Of a stretch of 64,000 bases of DNA, positions 17,712 to 26,465 are shown one piece after another (the first letter of the stretch is position 1; each line of letters begins with the position of its first letter). The DNA lies in contig NZ_FNFF01000003.1 in assembly GCF_900100315.1 (NCBI RefSeq), positions 345,813-409,812 of the forward strand, read 5' to 3'. The notes under the pieces were generated by a model. It was not told where the DNA came from. It did no database searches and worked only from the letters and a program-made list of their open reading frames with translations. The DNA is from Streptomyces indicus. GTDB lineage: Bacteria > Actinomycetota > Actinomycetes > Streptomycetales > Streptomycetaceae. Position numbers and translations under genes: made by a program.

Positions 17712-18476
17712 ATGGCGAAGAACATCCAGTCGCTCGAGCGCGCCGCCGCCATGCTGCGGCTGCTCGCCGGCGGCGAGCGACGCCTCGGCCTCTCCGACAT
17801 CGCCTCCTCGCTCGGTCTCGCGAAGGGCACCGCGCACGGGATCCTGCGCACGTTGCAGGCCGAGGGCTTCGTGGAGCAGGACGCCGCCTCCGGCCGCTAC
17901 CAGCTGGGCGCCGAGCTGCTGCGCCTGGGCAACAGCTACCTCGACATCCACGAGCTGCGCGCCCGCGCCCTCGTCTGGACCGACGACCTCGCCCGCTCCA
18001 GCGGCGAGAGCGTGTACCTGGGGGTCCTGCACCAGCAGGGCGTCCTGATCGTGCACCACGTGTTCCGGCCCGACGAGTCCCGGCAGGTGCTTGAGGTGGG
18101 CGCGATGCACCCGCTGCACTCCACCGCCCTCGGCAAGGTGCTGTGCGCCTACGACCCGGTGGCACACAGCGAGGTGGTCGAAGTGGAGCGCAAGGAGTTC
18201 ACGCCCCGTACGGTCACGGGCCTGGACGAGTTCGAATCCGTACTGGATCTGACGCGGGCGCGGGGCTGGGCCTCCGACGTGGAGGAGACCTGGGACGGCG
18301 TGGCCTCCGTGGCCGCACCCATCCACGACCGGCGCCGGATGCCGGTCGGCGCGGTCGGCATCACCGGCGCCGTGGAGCGCGTGTGTGCCGCCGGCGAGCT
18401 GCGCAACGAGCTGGTGGCCGCGGTGCGCGACTGTGCCCGCGCGGTGTCGCGGGACCTCGGCGCGGGCAGGTTCTGA
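17712..18476 (+). CDS. gylR: Glycerol operon regulator GylR (IclR family)
   Basis: 254 residues. N-terminal winged HTH (about 6-66; LSDIASSLGLAKGTAHGILR is the recognition region) and a C-terminal IclR effector domain with the conserved HPLHSTALGKVLCA and AAPIHDRR segments. In Streptomyces GylR represses the downstream glycerol operon and its own gene, with glycerol-3-phosphate relieving repression. The start is the ATG at 17712 with AGGAGG at 17696-17701. It sits directly upstream of glpF-glpK-glpD on the same strand; no terminator is visible between them, so read-through is possible. Divergent from metH. Confidence 0.95.
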   Translation: MAKNIQSLERAAAMLRLLAGGERRLGLSDIASSLGLAKGTAHGILRTLQAEGFVEQDAASGRYQLGAELLRLGNSYLDIHELRARALVWTDDLARSSGESVYLGVLHQQGVLIVHHVFRPDESRQVLEVGAMHPLHSTALGKVLCAYDPVAHSEVVEVERKEFTPRTVTGLDEFESVLDLTRARGWASDVEETWDGVASVAAPIHDRRRMPVGAVGITGAVERVCAAGELRNELVAAVRDCARAVSRDLGAGRF

Positions 18477-18613
18477 GCACGTTCCGCCCACCCCTGCTGA
18501 CCCACCGCTCGCACCGGCCCCGGCCGCCTTCACGTTCTCTCCCGTAACGATCGGGATTCCCGTCACAGAAGCCTTGACGTCGTGTTCACCCGGGAACAAG
18601 ACTTCCGTTCATC

Positions 18614-18630
18614 GGTCGGCATTGTCGAAC
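18614..18630. promoter_or_regulatory. Candidate GylR operator upstream of glpF
   Basis: GGTCGGCATTGTCGAAC, sharing the 11-mer CATTGTCGAAC and more with the site before gylR. It lies 107-123 nt upstream of the glpF start. A nearby dyad GTTCACCCGGGAAC (18583-18596) and a TTGACG box (18574-18579) may belong to the promoter. Confidence 0.5.
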
Positions 18631-18736
18631 AGCTACCGGCAATACGGGGTAGGGTGTGACAACGCGGATCGAGCACCGCTCCCAACTACCTGGCTCTGCC
18701 CGGTAATCACCTGGACGAAGGACAAAGGAGTCGCGG

Positions 18737-19525
18737 GTGTCCAGCTCGGATATCTTCATCGGCGAGGTCATCGGTACCGCCGTGCTCATCCTGCTCGGCG
18801 GCGGTGTCTGTGCCGCCGTCACGCTCAAGCACTCGAAGGCCCGCAACGCCGGATGGCTCGCCATCACCTTCGGCTGGGGCTTCGCCGTGCTGACCGGCGC
18901 CTACCTCGCCGGCGGCGTCTCGGGCGCCCACCTCAACCCGGCCGTCACCGTCGGCCTGGCAATAGAAGGCGGCACCGAGTGGGGCAAAGTGCCCCTTTAC
19001 CTCTTCTCGCAGCTGCTCGGCGCCATGATCGGTGCCGTCCTGGTGTGGATCACCTACTACGGCCAGTTCCAGGCCCACCTCACGGACCGCGAGATCGTCG
19101 GCGGCCCGGGCGCGCAGGACACGGTCAAGGCCGTCCCCAACAGCGAGCCGGGCCCGGTCCTCGGCATCTTCTCGACGGGTCCGGAGATCCGTAACGTCGC
19201 GCAGAACCTCGCGACCGAGATCATCGCCACGGTCGTCCTGGTCCTCGCGATCCTCACCCAGGGCCTCAACGCCGAAGGCAACGGTCTCGGGGTGCTCGGC
19301 GGGCTGATCACCGCGCTCGTCGTGGTCGGCATCGGCCTCTCGCTCGGCGGCCCCACCGGGTACGCCATCAACCCGGTCCGCGACCTCGGCCCGCGCATCG
19401 TCCACGCGGTGCTGCCGCTGCCGAACAAGGGCGGTTCGGACTGGTCGTACGCCTGGATCCCGGTCGCGGGTCCCCTCATCGGCGGTGCGATCGCGGGCGG
19501 TCTCTACAACATCGCCTTCGCCTGA
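18737..19525 (+). CDS. glpF: Glycerol uptake facilitator GlpF (MIP family)
   Basis: 262-residue six-helix channel that lets glycerol cross the membrane. First half-helix motif [14 protein letters not shown] is intact; the second reads [10 protein letters not shown], with Val in place of the usual Ala of NPA. The conserved Arg and Asp after it are those of glycerol-type channels. Start is the GTG at 18737 with AAAGGAG at 9 nt. First gene of the glpF-glpK-glpD operon; the glpK start is 57 nt beyond the glpF stop. Longer loops between helices 3-4 ([16 protein letters not shown]) are typical of actinobacterial versions. Confidence 0.94.
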   Translation: MSSSDIFIGEVIGTAVLILLGGGVCAAVTLKHSKARNAGWLAITFGWGFAVLTGAYLAGGVSGAHLNPAVTVGLAIEGGTEWGKVPLYLFSQLLGAMIGAVLVWITYYGQFQAHLTDREIVGGPGAQDTVKAVPNSEPGPVLGIFSTGPEIRNVAQNLATEIIATVVLVLAILTQGLNAEGNGLGVLGGLITALVVVGIGLSLGGPTGYAINPVRDLGPRIVHAVLPLPNKGGSDWSYAWIPVAGPLIGGAIAGGLYNIAFA

Positions 19526-19581
19526 CCGAAACACACAGGGACGCACGAGCCGCCGTACACAGACTTCTTGGAGCACCAGAA

Positions 19582-21111
19582 ATGACCGACGCACACACCG
19601 CGGGACCGTTCATCGCGGCCATCGACCAGGGCACGACCTCCAGCCGCTGCATCGTCTTCGACACCGACGGCCGGATCGTCTCCGTCGACCAGCGCGAGCA
19701 CGAGCAGATCTTCCCCAAGCCCGGCTGGGTCGAGCACGACGCCAAGGAGATCTGGGCGAACGTCGAGTCCGTCGTCGCCGGCGCGATCACCAAGGCGGGC
19801 ATCACCGCCGCCGACGTGAAGGCGATCGGCATCACCAACCAGCGTGAGACCACGCTCCTTTGGGACAAGAACACCGGCGAGCCGGTGCACAACGCGATCG
19901 TGTGGCAGGACACCCGCACCGACGCGCTGTGCAAGGAGCTCGGCCGCAACGTCGGGCAGGACCGCTTCCGCCGCGAGACCGGTCTGCCGCTCGCGTCGTA
20001 CTTCTCCGGCCCGAAGGTCCGCTGGCTGCTCGACAACGTCGAGGGGCTGCGCGAGCGCGCCGAGCGCGGCGACATCCTCTTCGGCACGATGGACTCCTGG
20101 GTCATCTGGAACCTGACCGGTGGCGTGGACGGCGGTGTGCACGTCACGGACGTCACCAACGCCTCGCGCACCATGCTGATGAACCTGCACGAGATGGCCT
20201 GGGACGAGCGCATCCTGCATTCGATGGACATCCCGGCCGCCGTGCTCCCCGAGATCCGTTCCTCCGCCGAGGTCTACGGGCACGCCAAGGAAGGCGTCCT
20301 CGCGGGTGTGCCGGTCGCCTCGGCGCTCGGTGACCAGCAGGCCGCGCTGTTCGGCCAGACCTGTTTCGCCGAGGGCGAGGCCAAGTCCACGTACGGCACC
20401 GGCACCTTCATGCTGATGAACACCGGCGACAAGCCGGTGAACTCGTACAACGGGCTGCTCACGACGGTCGGTTACCGCATCGGCGACCAGAAGCCCGTCT
20501 ATGCGCTGGAAGGCTCCATCGCCGTCACCGGTTCGCTGGTGCAGTGGATGCGCGACCAGATGGGCCTGATCAACTCGGCCGCGGAGATCGAGACCCTCGC
20601 CTCCTCCGTCGAGGACAACGGCGGCGCGTACTTCGTGCCGGCCTTCTCGGGTCTGTTCGCCCCGTACTGGCGCTCCGACGCCCGCGGTGTGATCGCCGGT
20701 CTGACGCGTTACGTGACGAAGGCGCACATCGCCCGCGCGGTCCTGGAGGCCACCGCCTGGCAGACCCGTGAGATCACGGACGCCATGACGAAGGACTCCG
20801 GTGTCGAGCTGACCGCGCTCAAGGTCGACGGCGGAATGACCTCCAACAACCTGCTGATGCAGACCCTTTCGGACTTCCTGGACGCGCCCGTGGTGCGTCC
20901 GATGGTGGCCGAGACGACCTGCCTCGGTGCCGCCTACGCCGCCGGTCTTGCCGTCGGCTACTGGCCGGACACCGACGCCCTGCGGGCCAACTGGCGCCGC
21001 GCCGCGGAGTGGACCCCGCGGATGCCGGCCGACCAGCGGGACCGCGAGTACAAGAGCTGGCTCAAGGCCGTGGAGCGGACCATGGGCTGGGTCGAGGACG
21101 ACGAGGCCTGA
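19582..21111 (+). CDS. glpK: Glycerol kinase GlpK
   Basis: 509 residues, usual length. ATP-dependent phosphorylation of glycerol to glycerol-3-phosphate. FGGY carbohydrate-kinase signatures: phosphate-1 loop DQGTTSSR (15-22), the TNQRETT substrate segment, [10 protein letters not shown], and the C-terminal [14 protein letters not shown] adenosine-binding motif. The catalytic Asp falls in the [13 protein letters not shown] segment. Ribosome site TTGGAG lies before the ATG at 19582. Middle gene of the glycerol operon; it traps glycerol entering by GlpF and supplies GlpD and the GylR inducer. Confidence 0.96.
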   Translation: MTDAHTAGPFIAAIDQGTTSSRCIVFDTDGRIVSVDQREHEQIFPKPGWVEHDAKEIWANVESVVAGAITKAGITAADVKAIGITNQRETTLLWDKNTGEPVHNAIVWQDTRTDALCKELGRNVGQDRFRRETGLPLASYFSGPKVRWLLDNVEGLRERAERGDILFGTMDSWVIWNLTGGVDGGVHVTDVTNASRTMLMNLHEMAWDERILHSMDIPAAVLPEIRSSAEVYGHAKEGVLAGVPVASALGDQQAALFGQTCFAEGEAKSTYGTGTFMLMNTGDKPVNSYNGLLTTVGYRIGDQKPVYALEGSIAVTGSLVQWMRDQMGLINSAAEIETLASSVEDNGGAYFVPAFSGLFAPYWRSDARGVIAGLTRYVTKAHIARAVLEATAWQTREITDAMTKDSGVELTALKVDGGMTSNNLLMQTLSDFLDAPVVRPMVAETTCLGAAYAAGLAVGYWPDTDALRANWRRAAEWTPRMPADQRDREYKSWLKAVERTMGWVEDDEA

Positions 21112-21129
21112 CCGGTCTCGCATGAGGGT

Positions 21130-21156
21130 GCCGGCTGGTCAGGCCGACCAGCCGGC
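21130..21156 (+). other. Intercistronic hairpin between glpK and glpD
   Basis: GCCGGCTGGTC-AGGCC-GACCAGCCGGC, an 11-bp perfect stem, lies between the glpK stop and the glpD ribosome site (GAGGAG, 21162-21167). It could stabilise the upstream message, attenuate transcription or limit glpD translation. Confidence 0.65.
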
Positions 21157-21174
21157 GCCGACGAGGAGTTGACC

Positions 21175-22785
21175 ATGAGCACCACCCTGCAGAGCATCCC
21201 TTCGCTCGGCACGCACGCGGCAGCGGGCGGCAACCCGAGCCGCGCCGAGACCCGCGACCTGCTGTCGCGCGCCACCTACGACCTGCTGGTCATCGGCGGC
21301 GGGATCCTGGGCATCTCCACCGCGTGGCACGCCGCGCAGTCCGGGCTGCGGGTGGCGCTCGTGGACGCCGGCGACTTCGCCGGCGCCACCTCGTCGGCCT
21401 CCTCCAAGCTGCTCCACGGCGGTCTGCGCTATCTGCAGACCGGCGCGGTGAAGCTCGTGGCCGAGAACCACTTCGAGCGGCGCGCGGTCTCCCGCCAGGT
21501 GGCACCGCACCTCGCCAACCCGCTCACCTTCTACCTGCCCGTGTACAAGGGCGGTCCGCACGGCGCGGCGAAGCTGGGCGCGGGCGTGTTCGCGTACAGC
21601 GCGCTCTCCGCGTTCGGCGACGGCGTCGGCCATCTGCTGAGCCCGTCGAAGGCCGCGCAGGACGTGCCCGAGCTGCGCACCGACAACCTCAAGGCCGTGG
21701 CCGTGTACGGCGACGACCAGATGAACGACGCGCGGATGGCCCTGATGACGGTCCGCGCGGCCGTGGACTCGGGTGCCGTGGTGCTCAACCACGCCGAGGT
21801 CACGGGCCTGCGCTTCACGCGCGGCCGGGTCACGGGTGCCGAGCTCAAGGACCGTTTGGACGGTACGGAGTTCGGGGTCGACGCACGGCTCGTACTGAAC
21901 GCGACCGGCCCGTGGGTGGACCACCTGCGCTCGATGGAGGACCCGAACGCGGCGCCCTCGATCCGCCTCTCCAAGGGCGCGCACCTCGTCCTCAAGCGCA
22001 CCTCGCCGTGGAAGGCCGCGCTCGCGACTCCGATCGACAAGTACCGCATCACCTTCGCGCTGCCGTGGGAGGACATGCTCCTGCTCGGCACCACCGACGA
22101 GGTGTACGAGGGCGATCCGCGCGAGGTGTCCGTCACCGAGCAGGACACCAAGCAGATCCTGGACGAGGCTGCGTTCTCGATCCGCGACCAACAGCTGTCG
22201 CGCGATCTGATCACGTACTCCTTCGCCGGTCTGCGCGTGCTGCCCGGCGGCCCGGGCGACACCGCGAAGGCCAAGCGCGAGACGGTGGTGACCGAGGGCA
22301 AGGGCGGCATGCTGTCGGTGGCCGGCGGCAAGTGGACCACCTTCCGGCACATCGGCCGCACCGTCATGAACAAGCTGGCGCAGCTGCCCGGCCACCCGCT
22401 CGGCGACGACCTGGAGCCCATCGCGCGGCTGCCGAAGAAGCTGCCGCTGCCGGGTATCGCCAACCCGCGTGCCGTCGCCCACCGCCTGCTCGTGGACGGT
22501 CCGGCGCCCGGCCCGCGGATGGCCGCCGACACGGCGAAGCACCTGGCCACGCACTACGGTTCGCTGGCCTTCGACATCGCGCGGCTCGCCAACGAGAACC
22601 CGGACCTGGCGCAGCGGATCCACCCGGACGCCCCGGAGATCTGGGCCCAGGTCGTCTACGCCCGCGACCACGAGTGGGCCGAGACGGCGGACGACGTGCT
22701 CCGCCGCCGTACGACCCTGACCATCCGCGGCCTCGCCACCGACGAGGTGCGCGGCAAGGTCCAGGGGCTGCTCGACACCAAGTAG
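21175..22785 (+). CDS. glpD: Glycerol-3-phosphate dehydrogenase GlpD (FAD, respiratory)
   Basis: 536 residues. Oxidises glycerol-3-phosphate to dihydroxyacetone phosphate and passes electrons to the quinone pool at the membrane. FAD-binding GGGILGISTAWHAAQSG (about 40-56) and the family signature SSKLLHGGLRYLQ follow; the C-terminal DAO cap domain carries LTIRGL. I choose the ATG at 21175 because GAGGAG lies 7 nt upstream; the in-frame TTG two codons earlier abuts the site. Last gene of the glycerol operon, separated from glpK by a hairpin and ended by a stem-loop at 22813-22847. Confidence 0.96.
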   Translation: MSTTLQSIPSLGTHAAAGGNPSRAETRDLLSRATYDLLVIGGGILGISTAWHAAQSGLRVALVDAGDFAGATSSASSKLLHGGLRYLQTGAVKLVAENHFERRAVSRQVAPHLANPLTFYLPVYKGGPHGAAKLGAGVFAYSALSAFGDGVGHLLSPSKAAQDVPELRTDNLKAVAVYGDDQMNDARMALMTVRAAVDSGAVVLNHAEVTGLRFTRGRVTGAELKDRLDGTEFGVDARLVLNATGPWVDHLRSMEDPNAAPSIRLSKGAHLVLKRTSPWKAALATPIDKYRITFALPWEDMLLLGTTDEVYEGDPREVSVTEQDTKQILDEAAFSIRDQQLSRDLITYSFAGLRVLPGGPGDTAKAKRETVVTEGKGGMLSVAGGKWTTFRHIGRTVMNKLAQLPGHPLGDDLEPIARLPKKLPLPGIANPRAVAHRLLVDGPAPGPRMAADTAKHLATHYGSLAFDIARLANENPDLAQRIHPDAPEIWAQVVYARDHEWAETADDVLRRRTTLTIRGLATDEVRGKVQGLLDTK

Positions 22786-22812
22786 CCCCGGGAACAGGGG
22801 ACATCGGGGGAT

Positions 22813-22847
22813 GTGAGGGGCGGTCGCCGCGCGCGGCCGTCCCTCAC
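22813..22847 (+). terminator. Terminator after glpD
   Basis: GTGAGGGgCGG... pairs with ...CCGTCCCTCAC, about 11-12 bp with G:U pairs and a GC-rich loop. It closes the glycerol operon 28 nt past the glpD stop. Confidence 0.65.
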
Positions 22848-22968
22848 ACCTGTGTCCGGCCGCCGAGGCCCTGCACGGAGCGCCACTATTGGTGACCCAC
22901 TGTCACAGCAAGCGCTTGATCTGCGGAAACACCTTCCCACGCCGTCGTACGGCCGCATAATGGGCCGA

Positions 22969-22978
22969 ATACATCGGA
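22969..22978. promoter_or_regulatory. Candidate GntR autoregulatory site
   Basis: ATACATCGGA, followed by GGTAT, immediately upstream of the GntR ribosome site. The same ten bases occur in the leftward enolase promoter (complement of 25079-25088), suggesting a common operator. Inference only. Confidence 0.4.
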
Positions 22979-22995
22979 GGTATGGGGAGGTCGCC

Positions 22996-23667
22996 ATGGC
23001 GGTCACGGACGAGGCCATCGAGAAGATCAAAGAAATGATCGTCTCCGGCGCGCTGCGGCCCGGTGACCGGCTCCCCAAGGAGAGCGAGCTCGCCGCCGAG
23101 CTGGGCCTGTCCCGCAACTCGCTGCGCGAGGCCGTACGGGCCCTCTCGCTGATCCGCATCCTCGACGTGCGCCAGGGCGACGGCACCTATGTGACCAGCC
23201 TCGATCCGCAGCTGCTGCTCGAAGCGCTCGGCTTCGTCGTGGACTTCCACCGGGACGACACCGTCCTGGAGTTCCTGGCGGTACGCCGGATCCTGGAGCC
23301 GGCCGCCACGGCGATGGCCAGCGCCCTCATCGACGACGCCGAACTGAAGGCGCTCGAAGACCAGTTGGACGCGCTCGGCCCGGAACCCTCCGTGGAGGAA
23401 CTGGTGGCGTGCGACCTGGAGTTCCACCGCAGCATCGTGCAGGCCTCCGGCAACGCGGTGCTCTGCTCGCTGCTCGACGGGCTCTCCGGGCCGACGACAC
23501 GGGCGCGGGTCTGGCGCGGCCTGACCCAGGAGGACGCGGTCGGCCGCACCCTGCACGAACACCGCATGATCCTCGGTGCGCTGCGCGACCGCGACGCGGA
23601 GGCCGCCAGGTCCTGGGCGACCGTCCATGTGGCGAGCGTGGAGCAGTGGCTGCGCACCACGCTCTGA
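22996..23667 (+). CDS. GntR-family regulator, FadR/FCD type
   Basis: 223 residues. N-terminal winged HTH (about 1-70): GDRLPKESELAAELGLSRNS followed by LREAVRAL is the textbook GntR recognition region. C-terminal all-helical FCD domain (about 80-215) with the metal/ligand residues in CDLEFHRSIVQASGN and LHEHRMIL. FCD regulators usually sense sugar acids or carboxylates. The start at 22996 has GGGGAGG 5 nt upstream. It converges with the adjacent L-fuconate dehydratase-like gene, a plausible target since both promoters share ATACATCGGA. Confidence 0.92.
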   Translation: MAVTDEAIEKIKEMIVSGALRPGDRLPKESELAAELGLSRNSLREAVRALSLIRILDVRQGDGTYVTSLDPQLLLEALGFVVDFHRDDTVLEFLAVRRILEPAATAMASALIDDAELKALEDQLDALGPEPSVEELVACDLEFHRSIVQASGNAVLCSLLDGLSGPTTRARVWRGLTQEDAVGRTLHEHRMILGALRDRDAEAARSWATVHVASVEQWLRTTL

Positions 23668-23701
23668 GCACCCGAGGGGGCTCGACGGCTGAGGCCGCCG
23701 A

Positions 23702-25012
23702 TCAGCTCCTCCCCCTCAGACGGGACCGCCAGACCGGCCCGTCGGGATAGCGGTGGGCCGCGATCGACTCGGGGTGCATCCGGGCGGAGAATCCCGGTGC
23801 GGTGGGTGCCTTGTAGCGGCCCGACTCGACGACCGCGGGGTGCGTGAAGTGCTCGTGCAGGTGGTCCACGTACTCGATGACCCGGCCCTCAAGGGAGCCG
23901 GAGACCGCCACGTAGTCGAACATGGCGAGATGCTGGACGAGTTCGCACAGTCCGACCCCGCCGGCGTGCGGGCAGACCGGCACCCCGAACTTGGCGGCGA
24001 GCAGCAGGACGGCGAGGTTCTCGTTGACGCCCGCGACCCGGGCCGCGTCGATCTGGACGAAGTCCACGGCGCCGGCCTGGAGGAGCTGCTTGAACACGAC
24101 GCGGTTGGCGACGTGTTCGCCGGTGGCGACCTTGACCGGCTGCCCGGCGCGCACGGCGGCGTGCCCGAGGATGTCGTCCGGGCTGGTCGGCTCCTCGATC
24201 CAGTACGGGTCGTACGGGGCGAGCGCCGCCAGCCGGCGCAGCGCGTCGCCCACGTCCCAGCGTTGGTTGGCGTCGAGGGCGATGCGCACCCCGGGGCCGA
24301 CCGCCTCGCGGGCCAGCCGCATCCGCCGCAGATCGTCGCCGAGGTCCTCGCCGATCTTCAGCTTGATCTGCTCGAAGCCTCCGGTCACCGCTTCCTGCGC
24401 GAGGCGGACGAGCTTGGCGTCGTCGTAGCCGAGCCAGCCGGGCGAGGTGGTGTACGCGGGGTAGCCGGTGGCCTTGAGCGCACGGGCCCGCGCCGCACGG
24501 CCGGGTTCGGCGGCGCGCAGCAGGGCGAGCGCCTCCTGCGGGGTGAGCGCGTCGGTCAGGTACCGGAAGTCCACGAGTGAGACGAGCTCCTCGGGGCTCA
24601 GCGCGGCGAGGAACTCCCAGACGGGCAGGCCCGCCCGGACGGCGGCGAGGTCCCAGGCCGCGTTCACCACCGCGCCGGCCGCCATATGCATGACGCCCTT
24701 CTCCGGGCCGAGCCAGCGCAGTTGGGAGTCGTGCGTGAGCGCGCGGTGGAGTGCGGCCAGGTCCGCGGCCCCGCGCGGGGCCGGACGGCCGATGACATAC
24801 GGGCGCAGGGCCGCGATGGCGGCAGCGGCGACCTCGTTGCCGCGGCCGAGGGTGAAGCAGAAGCCGTGCCCTTCGGCCCCGCCGTCCGTGCGCAGCACGA
24901 CATACGCGGCCGAGTAGTCGGGGTCGGGGTGCATGGCGTCGGACCCGTCGAGCTGCTCCGAGGTGGGGAAGCGGAGGTCCTGCACGTCGAGGCTGGTGAC
25001 GGTCTCTGCCAT
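23702..25012 (-). CDS. Enolase-superfamily L-fuconate dehydratase-like enzyme
   Basis: 436 residues. Mandelate racemase/enolase superfamily: N-terminal capping domain, then a barrel with the KxK base (QIKLKIG), metal ligands ALDANQRW (Asp), WIEEPTS (Glu) and VATGEH (Glu), and the catalytic His in [15 protein letters not shown]. Segments such as [19 protein letters not shown] and VDHLHEHF are those of L-fuconate dehydratase, which removes water from L-fuconate in the oxidative L-fucose route. The start ATG at 25012 has GTGGGG 6 nt upstream; longer in-frame starts to 25450 pass through a promoter region. The other pathway genes are absent here; the GntR neighbour is the likely regulator. Confidence 0.88.
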   Translation of the reverse strand: MAETVTSLDVQDLRFPTSEQLDGSDAMHPDPDYSAAYVVLRTDGGAEGHGFCFTLGRGNEVAAAAIAALRPYVIGRPAPRGAADLAALHRALTHDSQLRWLGPEKGVMHMAAGAVVNAAWDLAAVRAGLPVWEFLAALSPEELVSLVDFRYLTDALTPQEALALLRAAEPGRAARARALKATGYPAYTTSPGWLGYDDAKLVRLAQEAVTGGFEQIKLKIGEDLGDDLRRMRLAREAVGPGVRIALDANQRWDVGDALRRLAALAPYDPYWIEEPTSPDDILGHAAVRAGQPVKVATGEHVANRVVFKQLLQAGAVDFVQIDAARVAGVNENLAVLLLAAKFGVPVCPHAGGVGLCELVQHLAMFDYVAVSGSLEGRVIEYVDHLHEHFTHPAVVESGRYKAPTAPGFSARMHPESIAAHRYPDGPVWRSRLRGRS

Positions 25013-25358
25013 GTACGCCCCACGCCCCCCGTGACCCGGCCGATGAGATCGGATCTTTCTCGGACATCCGATGTAACGTCCGATGTATAGCTCCGGCGAC
25101 TGGGGGCGTCCAGAGTTCCGACCGTGTTCTGACACCCCTTGGAGCCCACAAGCTCGGATGAATTCGGAACCGAGGGTTTGGGGGTGAAGTCCCCAAGACA
25201 AACTCCCCTCACCTTGACCACACGGCACCGGCCCCGCGCAGGGGACCGCCGACCCGGTGCAGCGGGGCTTCCTGCCCCGTGCAAGGGGGCTGCGGAAGGC
25301 CCCGGGGATGGCCGTAAGGTTGGGGCGTGCACAGTGCAACGTCGGAAGGAGGCGCTGG
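25013..25358. other. 346-bp divergent promoter region, enolase / parJ
   Basis: Contains the tandem dyads near the enolase gene, an A/T-richer stretch (25040-25095), and GC-rich inverted repeats (for example CGGGGC-ttcct-GCCCCG at 25264-25280) close to parJ. No gene is supported. Frames entering from parJ have no ribosome site before 25344. Confidence 0.5.
25064..25087. promoter_or_regulatory. Tandem dyads upstream of enolase gene
   Basis: ACATCCGATGT-A-ACGTCCGATGT-A, two 11-bp near-palindromes on a 12-bp period, 52-75 nt upstream of the enolase ATG. The TCCGATGTA element recurs as its complement before the GntR gene. Candidate operator for that regulator. Confidence 0.55.
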
Positions 25359-26387
25359 GTGATCGAGCTCGAAGGGGTTCCCGAGCTGGTCGACCCGGTC
25401 ATGGTGGCCGCGTTCGAGGGCTGGAACGACGCCGGTGACGCCGCCTCCACCGCGGTCGCGCATCTGGACCGGGAGTGGAAGGGCGAGGTCTTCGCCGCCC
25501 TGGACGCCGAGGACTACTACGACTTCCAGGTCAACCGGCCGACCGTGTTCATGGAGGGCGGCACCCGGAAGATCACCTGGCCGACGACCCGGCTCTCGGT
25601 GGTCCGCGTCGGCGGCGCCAAGCCGCGCGACCTGGTGCTCGTCCGCGGGATCGAGCCGTCGATGCGCTGGCGCTCGTTCTGCAACGAGCTGCTCGGCTTC
25701 GCCCATGAGCTGGGGGTCGAACTCGTGGTGATCCTGGGCGCGTTGCTCGGCGACACCCCGCACACGCGGCCCGTCCCCGTCAGCGGCGTGACCTCGGACC
25801 CGGACCTGGCCCGCTCCATGAACCTGGAGGAGACCCGCTACGAGGGCCCCACCGGAATCGTCGGAGTGCTCCAGGAGGCCTGCACGCACGCGGGCGTGCC
25901 CGCGGTCTCCCTGTGGGCCGCGGTGCCGCACTACGTCTCGCAGCCGCCGAACCCCAAGGCGACCATGGCGCTCCTGAACCGCCTCGAGGACCTGATCGAC
26001 CTCAGGATCCCGCTCGGCGAGCTGCCGGAGGACGCCCGCGCCTGGCAGCTCGGTGTGGACCAGCTGGCCGCGGAGGACAGCGAAGTCGCCGAGTACGTCC
26101 AGACGTTGGAGGAGGCGCGGGACACCGCCGAGCTGCCCGAGGCGTCGGGCGAGGCGATCGCGCGCGAATTCGAGCGCTATCTGCGCCGGCGCGACGGTGG
26201 GCCCGGGCATGCGACGGAGGCCGAGGGCCCGTTCCTGCGGGACGCTCCGCACGACCGTACGAAGCCGCCGTATCCGCCGCCGAGCGGTGACGCGCGAAAC
26301 GTCGAGAGGTCGGAGGACTCCGCGCCGGAGCCGGAGGCCGAGGCAGACGCCGACCGCGAGAGCGGCGAGGACGGCTCGCAGGAGTGA
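25359..26387 (+). CDS. parJ: PAC2-family actinobacterial signature protein ParJ
   Basis: 342 residues from the GTG at 25359, with GGAAGGAGG 6 nt upstream. PAC2 (DUF75) fold: opening [20 protein letters not shown] then [10 protein letters not shown], the central [16 protein letters not shown] loop, and [18 protein letters not shown] are family hallmarks. In S. coelicolor the protein at this position after glpD (SCO1662, ParJ) interacts with ParA and tunes its polymerisation during sporulation; I assign the name by synteny plus family. The last 75 residues are acidic and disordered ([12 protein letters not shown]). The PAC2 name comes from eukaryotic proteasome assembly chaperones. It is followed by a hairpin terminator. 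Confidence 0.82.
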   Translation: MIELEGVPELVDPVMVAAFEGWNDAGDAASTAVAHLDREWKGEVFAALDAEDYYDFQVNRPTVFMEGGTRKITWPTTRLSVVRVGGAKPRDLVLVRGIEPSMRWRSFCNELLGFAHELGVELVVILGALLGDTPHTRPVPVSGVTSDPDLARSMNLEETRYEGPTGIVGVLQEACTHAGVPAVSLWAAVPHYVSQPPNPKATMALLNRLEDLIDLRIPLGELPEDARAWQLGVDQLAAEDSEVAEYVQTLEEARDTAELPEASGEAIAREFERYLRRRDGGPGHATEAEGPFLRDAPHDRTKPPYPPPSGDARNVERSEDSAPEPEAEADADRESGEDGSQE

Positions 26388-26408
26388 GCCACAGGTGTAC
26401 GAGGAGAG

Positions 26409-26436
26409 GCGCCCCCGCAGATGCCGGGGCGCCCCT
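26409..26436. terminator. Terminator between parJ and beta-propeller gene
   Basis: GGCGCCCCC...GGGGCGCC stem with one bulge, followed by CCTTTCG. Lies between convergent genes, so it probably serves both. Confidence 0.65.
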
Positions 26437-26465
26437 TTCGTATGGGCAGTGGGGCCGCTCTGGGC

